Origin: Acidobacteriota bacterium
GTDB lineage: Bacteria; Acidobacteriota; Polarisedimenticolia; JAPUIV01
DNA: 8,840 bases
Reading direction: 5' to 3'
Assembly (NCBI GenBank): GCA_027296665.1
Contig: JAPUIV010000135.1
Span: 1 to 8,840 of the forward strand
Positions 1 to 5,914 of the stretch are shown here, in pieces. Below the pieces are notes generated by a model that worked only from the letters and a program-made list of their open reading frames with translations, was not told where the DNA came from and did not search any database. The first letter of the stretch is position 1; each line of letters starts with the position of its first letter. A program made the translations under genes and the position numbers.

Positions 1-61
1 TCGCAACGACGATCAGGAGCTCGATAAGAGTGAACCCTTTTTCCTTGTTCCGAATTCTCAT
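1..61 (-). CDS. pilA: Type IV prepilin (major pilin candidate), N-terminus only, cut by window edge
   Basis: Only the first 20 codons are visible; the gene runs off the window at position 1. They encode a short positively charged leader (MRIRNKEKG) followed by FTLIELLIVVA. This is the class III signal of type IV prepilins: Gly at -1 (residue 9), Phe at +1 and Glu at mature position 5 (residue 14), then the start of the hydrophobic assembly helix. By family knowledge, the prepilin peptidase PilD cleaves after Gly9 and N-methylates the Phe, and the mature subunit polymerises into the pilus fibre through the hydrophobic helix. The ATG is preceded by a near-perfect Shine-Dalgarno sequence and a sigma-54 promoter, which supports both start and identity. 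Its place downstream of pilC-pilS-pilR favours the major pilin PilA. A minor pilin or pseudopilin shares this N-terminus and cannot be excluded without the C-terminal part. Confidence 0.9.
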   Translation of the reverse strand, partial: MRIRNKEKGFTLIELLIVVA

Positions 62-65
62 TCTT

Positions 66-75
66 TCACCTCCTT
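66..75 (-). promoter_or_regulatory. Extended Shine-Dalgarno sequence of the pilin gene
   Basis: Read on the minus strand this is AAGGAGGTGA, ten consecutive bases complementary to the typical 16S rRNA 3' end. The GGAGG core lies 7 nt from the ATG at 61. Most other starts in the window have much shorter matches. Such a strong site fits a structural protein made in large amounts, and it fixes the prepilin start. Confidence 0.9.
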
Positions 76-94
76 CATTTCATGATTCTTGAAA

Positions 95-110
95 AGCAAT
101 CCTTATGCCA
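95..110 (-). promoter_or_regulatory. Sigma-54 (-24/-12) promoter for the pilin gene
   Basis: On the minus strand the sequence is TGGCATAAGGATTGCT. This matches the RpoN consensus TGGCAY-N5-TTGCW at every fixed position, with the invariant GG (109-108) and GC (97-96) dinucleotides at canonical spacing. Transcription is predicted to start near 83-86, giving a leader of about 22-25 nt that contains the ribosome binding site. In Pseudomonas and several deltaproteobacteria, pilA transcription is known to need RpoN and PilR; pilR lies upstream in this same window. The match is seen directly; control by PilR is inferred. Confidence 0.88.
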
Positions 111-173
111 GGGTGACCCAATTTTGGGGAAATCTAATAAACCATTTATTTTCAGTAATATACATCATCTCAG

Positions 174-189
174 ACAGTCTTTCACAGTC
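174..189 (-). promoter_or_regulatory. Tandem GACTGT repeats, candidate activator (PilR) binding sites
   Basis: On the minus strand GACTGT occurs at 189-184 and again at 179-174, start to start 10 bp (about one helical turn, so on the same DNA face). The second copy sits inside AGACTGTCT, a small perfect inverted repeat around one central base (180-172). Relative to the predicted start near 84 the pair lies at about -91 to -106, the usual distance for an enhancer-binding activator of sigma-54 polymerase. PilR sites in Pseudomonas are described as containing TGTC-type elements, and one copy here has CTGTC. Assignment to PilR is inference. Confidence 0.45.
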
Positions 190-201
190 CCGATCCATAC
201 A

Positions 202-230
202 GATCTCTCCCGAAATCCGGGTCGAGGATC
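202..230 (-). other. Imperfect hairpin just after the 597-residue membrane protein gene
   Basis: Starting about 10 nt after the stop codon, the transcript can fold with GATC/GATC outer pairs, a short TC/GA step and an inner CCCG/CGGG stem around a GATTT loop, interrupted by single-base bulges and a small internal loop. No run of U follows (the next bases are TGTATGG), so it does not meet the usual definition of an intrinsic terminator. It may be a 3'-end stabilising structure, a weak attenuator, or chance. No better terminator was found between this gene and the pilin. Confidence 0.25.
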
Positions 231-239
231 AATCGATGT

Positions 240-2033
240 TCAGGGTTTGACATTTCTTGTCACGGCCAGCTCCGGAAGGCGGAAAAGGAGATCCCGCAGC
301 CGGGCGGCGCGACGGCATCCGGGATTCTCCTCCAGTTTCCTGGCGAGGTCCCGGTGGAGGAGAGATCGGAAGCCGCTCTCCCCCATGGCCCGCTGTAACT
401 GGTGGCGAAAATCATCGGGCCGCAGAGAGGAGTATTCCGTTTCCCGGATGACCGCGCTGTTGGCCTCGGTGCGCTTAAGGAAGAGCATCGCGGCATCATC
501 CCAGTAAACCAGGGCCCATTTCTCCCGGGGAAAATAGAGGGTGGAGAAGGGCCGGAGATCGCTCCGGGTGGTTTCTTCACCGACACCCGGATAGAGCACC
601 GGGGTCAAGTTGGGCGGATAACGCAGCAGGGCCGAGTCGATGGCGTATTTCCGCATCAATCGATCCCATGAATTCCCAGATTCCATCGCGGTGAAGATTT
701 CCGGAAGAAGCTGTTCGTACACCTCGTTCCGGCCATCGATGAAGACCTGATAATCCGGGAACCTCCTCCAGATGAGATACCCGCCGAACTTGACGTCGTT
801 GAACAAGCGTTCAGCACCTACCCGGTGCCGTTCCAGAAAATCAACCGCGCCTACCGGGAACCGGTCCGGGCGTTGAAAATCGGATCGAAAGCGGTGCCGG
901 TCGGCCACATGCATCGACAGACCCACTCCCAGGATCGCAACCATTGCGGCGGAAATGGCCGATCGGACCCACGGCCGCACCGGCAGGCGGGCCGCCGCCG
1001 ACGCGCCCAGGACGGCATAAGGTGCCAGGAGAAAGGGAAGGCTGAAGAAAAAGATTCCGACAAAACGGATCGAAGTCAATGACATCGCCGCGAGGAGGCT
1101 GACGGCAAGAAAGAGGTGGGGATCGGCCAGACGCCGGAACAGCAGGGGAAGCAGAAGGATTCCGATCAACGCAAAATAAAACAGGGGGAAATCGGAAAAC
1201 TCGGGCCTTCCCCATTCCAGGTTTCGGGCGAACGGCTGGCCCGTCAGTTTGGTGATCCGCAGGACCACGGCGAAGGGCCGCCAGCCCCATGGATTCAAGG
1301 TCAGGCCGAGCACCGACCAGCCCAACAGTACCCAGAACGGAAGGGAACTCCTGACGGAGCCAACCCCTTCCTTCCCGGCGGAAGACGGCGCGGCGGTGTG
1401 CGTGAACCGGAACAGGCACCTTTCCAGACAAAAGGGCAAAATGAGAGCAGGCGCCAGGATGGCACCGATATGAAGATTGGCCCAGAGGGGGACCATCACC
1501 CCGGCGGCAAACAACAGTGCCGCGCGGTTCTTCCCCTCCCGGGCGCGGATCAGAAGAACCAGAAGAACCGCCGTGAACACCATCGACACCAGGTCGGGCC
1601 GGAGAGTCGATCGGAAACAAGCCCCCCATAAAGCCAGCAGGATCAGGGCGGAGGAGATCGCCGGAGAGAGTCCCCGCCGTCGAAGATGGATCGCCATCGC
1701 CAGAACGGCGCTCGACAGTAAGAGGAGCCGGAAGCCCCCCAGGGCGTAGAACCGACCCGCTCTGTGAAGGTAATGGATGAGAACCTGGAAAAGCCAGGAA
1801 TGATCGATCCAGGGGTACCCTCCCACGGTGAAGGAGAACGGATCCCGGACCGGCAGGGCGCCATTCCGGGCAATCTGCCCGCCGGTTTCGAGGTGCCACC
1901 AGAAGTCATAACTTTCAATCGGTGCGAAGGACCGCAGGAGAAGGACCGTGAAAACCGCCAGCACCGAGAAACCGGCGACGATACCCGGCCAGGCCGGAGC
2001 GGCAACGGCGCCCGGGCCCGATCCAATCCTCAT
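240..2033 (-). CDS. Polytopic membrane protein, GT-C glycosyltransferase-like, 597 aa
   Basis: The N-terminal two thirds (about residues 16-375) contain many hydrophobic segments, for example 16-34, 101-116, 126-140, 149-163, 172-200, 232-247, 282-299, 306-320, 323-346 and 357-374. The C-terminal 220 residues are soluble and predicted to lie outside the inner membrane. The first large loop has YDFWWHL (Asp43), DPFSF (Asp64) and WIDHSW (Asp77-His78); RPD (145-147) and WANLHIG (184-190) follow. An acidic residue in the first external loop is a hallmark of GT-C glycosyltransferases using polyprenyl-phosphate-linked sugars, so this is my best guess for its class. The soluble part contains FGGYLIWRRFPDYQVFIDGR (416-435), a motif I associate with uncharacterised bacterial membrane proteins. 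The start at ATG 2033 overlaps the stop of the preceding gene (ATGA), implying translational coupling; extension upstream in frame would run into that gene without support. No named family or substrate can be given; a transporter-like or polymerase-like role is an alternative. Confidence 0.82.
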   Translation of the reverse strand: MRIGSGPGAVAAPAWPGIVAGFSVLAVFTVLLLRSFAPIESYDFWWHLETGGQIARNGALPVRDPFSFTVGGYPWIDHSWLFQVLIHYLHRAGRFYALGGFRLLLLSSAVLAMAIHLRRRGLSPAISSALILLALWGACFRSTLRPDLVSMVFTAVLLVLLIRAREGKNRAALLFAAGVMVPLWANLHIGAILAPALILPFCLERCLFRFTHTAAPSSAGKEGVGSVRSSLPFWVLLGWSVLGLTLNPWGWRPFAVVLRITKLTGQPFARNLEWGRPEFSDFPLFYFALIGILLLPLLFRRLADPHLFLAVSLLAAMSLTSIRFVGIFFFSLPFLLAPYAVLGASAAARLPVRPWVRSAISAAMVAILGVGLSMHVADRHRFRSDFQRPDRFPVGAVDFLERHRVGAERLFNDVKFGGYLIWRRFPDYQVFIDGRNEVYEQLLPEIFTAMESGNSWDRLMRKYAIDSALLRYPPNLTPVLYPGVGEETTRSDLRPFSTLYFPREKWALVYWDDAAMLFLKRTEANSAVIRETEYSSLRPDDFRHQLQRAMGESGFRSLLHRDLARKLEENPGCRRAARLRDLLFRLPELAVTRNVKP

Positions 2034-4483
2034 CGTGATCCTGTAGTCGGAACCGGAACCCCGGTGCGGGCGCCCAGAAACACCCGCGTTCCCAATTTTC
2101 CGAGGATGGGCAACCCTACACCTCCCAAAACCAGACCCAGGAACGACAGGAGTCCCGAGCGAAGAAGATACCGGGGCCTGTACTCGAAACGCACCCGGTG
2201 GTTCCCGGCAGGCACGGCAACGGCCTGAAACAGGCCGTTTGCTGCATGTATCGAGCTCTCCTTGCCGTCCACCCACGCCTTCCATCCCGGATACCTGTTC
2301 TCCAGGAGTACGGCATAACCGGGTTGGGCGGCCCGGACCTCCATTTCCACCCGGCCCGGCTCGTCCACCACCACCCGGCAGGGAATCGATGCGGGAACCG
2401 GAAAGCCTGCCTGCTCCCTTGTCGATTCCAGGGCCACCACGGTGGAAGGATCGAAGCGGTCGGAGACCATGAGTTCAAAGGCCTCTTCCGGGGTTTCCAC
2501 CAGACGGACGCCGCCCACCGCATAGGCGCGCGGCATGGCACACGGCAACTCGTAGAGACGGATCGGCGGATCGCTGCGGGCCCCGAGAGAAGCGACCTCC
2601 CGGAGACCGTTCCAACCGGAAAGATCCCGGTAGGAGAGAAGAAATTTGACGCCGCTGCGGCACAGGAGACGGACCCTGTCGCCGCCATCCAGTTCCCCGG
2701 CGCGCTGGTAAAACCGGGCCGGGCGGGCCAGGTCGAGATAATCGGTTCTCTTGCCATATCCCATACGGATACCGAATTCCATCGGTGTCGCACGGCTCAA
2801 GGTGGCCCGGTCCCAGGCATATCCCCAGCTCACCGAGGGATCGGGCATGCGGATCCGGACCCCATCAGGTCTTTCCTCCCGTTGCACCCGGTACTCCCCA
2901 CCCTGGGCCCGGAGGAAAGAGACAATCGGCAGGGGCTGTGCATAGAAATCGGGCGGTTCGATCGGATTCACCCCCCGGTTCGCCAGGAAGAGATCGACAC
3001 CCAGGATGAGCAGAATCGACCCGGCGGAGAGGGACCGTCCCAGACGACCCCTCCGGTAAAGGTACAGGACCAGATAGGTGGCCGCGCAGAGCATGGCCAC
3101 ACGAAGAATTCCTGATCGAAATGCCCCTTCCAGGGGGGTGAGCACCCGATCCGCCACCGCGGGGGAAACCATGCGGGCCGCAAGAACCCGGGAGATCGAT
3201 CCGGTCCCTCCCGACAGGACCAGGAGAAGGGAGATGATCACCGCCGTCAGGCTGCCCCAGCGAATGGCCTGCATCGATCGACCGCCGCCGCGTTCCCCCG
3301 ATCCGGAGAGAAACACCTTGTCGAGTCCCCGCGCGGCCAGGATCGCCAGGGCCAGCTGGGCCCCGAGAAGAAACCGGACCGGGTACCGGATCGTGTCGAA
3401 ACCAGGGATGCCGCTGTACAGGAAGGCGTGAAGAGGAGTGTGGCTACCGAGGGCCAGCAGCAAGGAGGCCAGTATGGCGCCAAGAAGAGCCTTTTCCATC
3501 GGGCTGGGCCGTTTCACCAGACAGCCTATTGCCAGGAGGATCACCAGGGGCCCGACATAGACCGAAAGGAAAAACGGGAACCCGGTGGCAAAGAAATCCA
3601 ATCCCCAGTTTTCGCGGATGTCGACGCTGGTTGGATTCCCGAACAACCCCGGCACGAGGAACTCGAGAAACCGGATCGGGTGGAAAGACCACTTCGCTGC
3701 GATTTCGTAGATGAATCCTTCTCCCCTCCGGGACCTCGACAACAACTCGGTGAACGGCAGCCACTGCACCGCCGCGATCAGGGCTCCGGCCACCCAGATC
3801 CAGACAAGCTGCCATAGTCTCCTGCCGGCCGCCGGGAACCGCTCCTCTGGCTGCTTTCCCTGTTCTCCATGCAGGGTCATGGCGGCGCCGATCAAACCAA
3901 AGGCGAAGAGAGTCGCCACCTCCGCCGAGATACACAACAGACCTGTCCCCAGAGCTGCTGCCAGACCTCGGAAAGCGCTGGGACGGCGCCAGAAACGCCG
4001 GAGCAACAGCAGGCACAGGGGAAGCCAGGAAGCCGAGGCCAGAAGGTTCGGCAGGTTCCCCAGGGAAAGGAACAGGCCGGATAGGCCAAAGGCGCACGCG
4101 CCGGTCAACGACGATACCCGGGAATACTCCAGGTCCCGCAGCAGGGCAAAGGTGCCCGCCAGGGCCAGGGCGGTGCCAAGAAGAATCGACAGGGTGGTGG
4201 AATAATCGACGGGAAAGAAGGCAAGGAGGAAAGAGTTCGGGTGCAAGATGAGGTAGTTTGGATTCGCCATCAGGGGTTGTCCAAGCCCCAGATAGGGATT
4301 CCACCAGGGCAAGCGGGCGGAACCGATCGCTGTGCGGAGGGTGGCCAGCAGGGGCCGGTAATTTTGCAGAATGTCGCGGTAATAGAAGACGCCGCGGCCG
4401 AGGAGGGAAGCGTGGAACAGTCCGACCCAGGTCACGAACAGGAAGAGAACCGGCGCCCACCGCCGCGGGCCTTCTTTTTCCAT
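2030..4483 (-). CDS. YfhO-family membrane protein, predicted GT-C-type glycosyltransferase, 817 aa
   Basis: The N-terminal part carries the YfhO signature: YYRD (Asp37) in the first external loop, then LPWWNPYLGLGQP (58-70) and a YLILHPNSFL stretch, followed by about a dozen hydrophobic segments up to residue 500. Residues 505-770 form an external domain ending in the family's characteristic block YPGWKAWVDG (731-740), a VPAGNHRVRFEYRP stretch (757-770) and a final membrane helix (about 774-796). Characterised YfhO homologues in Firmicutes use lipid-linked sugars to decorate lipoteichoic acid, so a sugar-transfer role at the outer face of the inner membrane is the family-based prediction; the substrate here is unknown. 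I chose ATG 4483 because GGAGGAG lies 6 nt upstream. An in-frame ATG at 4519 overlaps the pilR stop as ATGA and would add 12 residues, but has no visible ribosome binding site. It follows pilR by 32 nt and overlaps the next gene by 4 nt, so all are probably co-transcribed. Confidence 0.87.
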   Translation of the reverse strand: MEKEGPRRWAPVLFLFVTWVGLFHASLLGRGVFYYRDILQNYRPLLATLRTAIGSARLPWWNPYLGLGQPLMANPNYLILHPNSFLLAFFPVDYSTTLSILLGTALALAGTFALLRDLEYSRVSSLTGACAFGLSGLFLSLGNLPNLLASASWLPLCLLLLRRFWRRPSAFRGLAAALGTGLLCISAEVATLFAFGLIGAAMTLHGEQGKQPEERFPAAGRRLWQLVWIWVAGALIAAVQWLPFTELLSRSRRGEGFIYEIAAKWSFHPIRFLEFLVPGLFGNPTSVDIRENWGLDFFATGFPFFLSVYVGPLVILLAIGCLVKRPSPMEKALLGAILASLLLALGSHTPLHAFLYSGIPGFDTIRYPVRFLLGAQLALAILAARGLDKVFLSGSGERGGGRSMQAIRWGSLTAVIISLLLVLSGGTGSISRVLAARMVSPAVADRVLTPLEGAFRSGILRVAMLCAATYLVLYLYRRGRLGRSLSAGSILLILGVDLFLANRGVNPIEPPDFYAQPLPIVSFLRAQGGEYRVQREERPDGVRIRMPDPSVSWGYAWDRATLSRATPMEFGIRMGYGKRTDYLDLARPARFYQRAGELDGGDRVRLLCRSGVKFLLSYRDLSGWNGLREVASLGARSDPPIRLYELPCAMPRAYAVGGVRLVETPEEAFELMVSDRFDPSTVVALESTREQAGFPVPASIPCRVVVDEPGRVEMEVRAAQPGYAVLLENRYPGWKAWVDGKESSIHAANGLFQAVAVPAGNHRVRFEYRPRYLLRSGLLSFLGLVLGGVGLPILGKLGTRVFLGARTGVPVPTTGSR

Positions 4484-4496
4484 CCTGTTCTCCTCC
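4484..4496 (-). promoter_or_regulatory. Ribosome binding site deciding the YfhO-family start
   Basis: On the minus strand GGAGGAGAACAGG directly precedes ATG 4483; the GGAGGAG core is 6 nt from the ATG. The alternative ATG at 4519 is preceded by a pyrimidine- and GC-rich stretch inside the pilR end without a purine-rich core. This favours the downstream start, though ATGA coupling with pilR at 4519-4516 remains possible. Confidence 0.7.
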
Positions 4497-4515
4497 AGGG
4501 TATGGAGGAATAATT

Positions 4516-5913
4516 TCATAAATCGGCCCGGATGGCCGGATCACCGAAAATATTGTATTTCTTGGCGAAATAGCGGAAGGAACGAAAGCTCATTCCGAGC
4601 AATTCCGCCGCCCGGGATTGGACGCCGTTGACGCGGTCCAAAGCTTCCAGCATGAACCGGGCCCGCAACCCTTCGAGATGCACCTCCAGGTTCACTCCAC
4701 TGGAGGGAAGAGATGCGGGAAATTCCGTCTTTCCCTTGCCATTTTTCCGGATATTCTCGCTGATGCTTTCCATCTGAATGTTGGAAGAGGTCTCCAGGGC
4801 GACAGCCCGCTCGATGGTGTTCTCCAACTCCCGGACGTTACCCGGCCAGTGATACCGGAGCAGGCAATCGACCACCTCCTGGGTGAACCCTTCCACCTTT
4901 TTTCCTACTTGCTGGTTGTACTTGTCGAGAAAGTGGCGCACCAGGTCGGGAATATCCTCGGTTTTGTCCCGTAAGGGCGGCATCTCGATCTGAATCACAT
5001 TGATCCGATAGAACAGGTCCTCCCGGAATTTCCGTTGTTCCACCAGTGCCTCGAGATCCTGGTTGGTGGCCACGATCACCCGGACATCGATCTCGAATTC
5101 CTCGGTCCCGCCGACTCTGCGAATCTTGCGCTCCTGCAAGACCCGGAGAAGCTTGATCTGCATCGCGGGCGAAGTCTCACCGATCTCGTCCAGAAACAGG
5201 GTCCCGCCGTCGGCAACTTCGAAGAGTCCCTTCTTCGCGGTAACCGCTCCGGTGAACGAGCCTTTCATATGCCCGAAAAGTTCGCTTTCCAGTAACGGGT
5301 CGGGAAGAGCCCCACAGTTAATCGAAACAAAGGGTTTCTCTTTCCTTTGGCTGTTGTAGTGAATCGCCCGGGCGATCAGTTCCTTCCCCGTTCCGCTCTC
5401 CCCCGACACGAAAATGGTGCTGTTGGTTCCCGAAACCCTTTCCACCAGGGAAAAGATTTCCTTCATCTTCTGGCTCTTCCCCACGAAACCTTCGAAACTG
5501 TATTGATCATGAAGTTCCTTGCGGAGGTACTGGTTTTCCCGTTCCAGCCGTTTCCGTTCCAACGCATTCGAGATGATGATCTTGAACTCCTCTACATCAA
5601 AGGGCTTGACGATGTAGTCGTAGGCTCCCAGCTTCAGCGCCTCGATTGCCGATTCGGTCGAGGCATACGCGGTAATGATGATGGTCGGGACCTCGGGGAC
5701 CAATTCCTGCACTCTCCGCAGGACCCCGATTCCGTCAATTCCCGGCATGCTGATGTCGGAGATGATCAGGTCGTATACATCGTTGGAAAGCTTCTTCAGG
5801 GCCTCCTCACCGGAACCCGCGAGGTGAACGAGATATCCCTGTTTGCGAAGCATGATCGACAGGAGGTTCCGCATGCCCTGCTCATCGTCGACGATCAGAA
5901 GTCGTTCCTGCAT
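4516..5913 (-). CDS. pilR: Sigma-54-dependent response regulator PilR, 465 aa
   Basis: This is a complete NtrC-type activator. The receiver domain (1-120) has the acidic pair Asp9-Asp10, phospho-acceptor Asp53, Thr81 and Lys103. The AAA+ domain (about 142-375) has Walker A GESGTGKE (171-178), the sigma-54-contacting loop as GSFTGA (218-223), and Walker B ending LFLDE (239-243). A Fis-type helix-turn-helix closes the protein (about 416-455, with RAAELLGMSFRSFRYFAKKY). Phosphorylated by PilS, it should oligomerise and hydrolyse ATP to open sigma-54 polymerase promoters, the likely target being the pilin promoter at 95-110. The ATG at 5913 starts one base after the pilS stop, with GGGAG about 8 nt upstream inside pilS. 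An in-frame extension upstream of 5913 would lie in the shadow of pilS and lacks the family N-terminus, so it is rejected. Context beside pilC and pilS distinguishes PilR from other NtrC-like regulators. Confidence 0.96.
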   Translation of the reverse strand: MQERLLIVDDEQGMRNLLSIMLRKQGYLVHLAGSGEEALKKLSNDVYDLIISDISMPGIDGIGVLRRVQELVPEVPTIIITAYASTESAIEALKLGAYDYIVKPFDVEEFKIIISNALERKRLERENQYLRKELHDQYSFEGFVGKSQKMKEIFSLVERVSGTNSTIFVSGESGTGKELIARAIHYNSQRKEKPFVSINCGALPDPLLESELFGHMKGSFTGAVTAKKGLFEVADGGTLFLDEIGETSPAMQIKLLRVLQERKIRRVGGTEEFEIDVRVIVATNQDLEALVEQRKFREDLFYRINVIQIEMPPLRDKTEDIPDLVRHFLDKYNQQVGKKVEGFTQEVVDCLLRYHWPGNVRELENTIERAVALETSSNIQMESISENIRKNGKGKTEFPASLPSSGVNLEVHLEGLRARFMLEALDRVNGVQSRAAELLGMSFRSFRYFAKKYNIFGDPAIRADL

Positions 5914-5914
5914 G

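Larger units (their letters stand above)
62..239 (-). promoter_or_regulatory. Intergenic control region upstream of the pilin gene
   Basis: This 178-bp gap is the only sizeable non-coding stretch and is visibly more AT-rich than the flanking genes. In transcription order it holds the post-stop hairpin, the tandem GACTGT repeats, an AT-rich inverted repeat (AATAAA-CCA-TTTATT on the plus strand, 136-150), two overlapping GC-ended inverted repeats next to the -24 element (111-119 and 117-128), the sigma-54 promoter and the ribosome binding site. I looked for an IHF site (WATCAANNNNTTR) and found no convincing one. No small ORF with a ribosome binding site was seen here. Confidence 0.8.

Noticed and set aside
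82..507. Plus-strand open frame starting in the intergenic region and running into the 597-residue gene
   Set aside because: No ribosome binding site on that strand; it crosses the pilin promoter and the antisense of a real gene, and its translation becomes Arg/Ser-rich low complexity.
2034..2285. In-frame N-terminal extension of the 597-residue protein upstream of ATG 2033
   Set aside because: The extension would overlap the end of the YfhO-family gene by about 250 bases, has Arg/Gly/Pro-rich sequence, and the ATGA-overlapping start is a better fit.
2198..3115. Plus-strand open frame (305 codons) opposite the YfhO-family gene
   Set aside because: The translation is His/Pro/Gly/Arg-rich without recognisable motifs, and the opposite strand has clear family signatures.
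3444..4544. Minus-strand alternative frame (366 codons) overlapping the YfhO-family gene
   Set aside because: Pro/Arg-rich translation typical of an off-frame reading of a GC-rich gene; the correct frame shows membrane helices and YfhO motifs. The same reasoning applies to the 352-codon frame at 841-1899.
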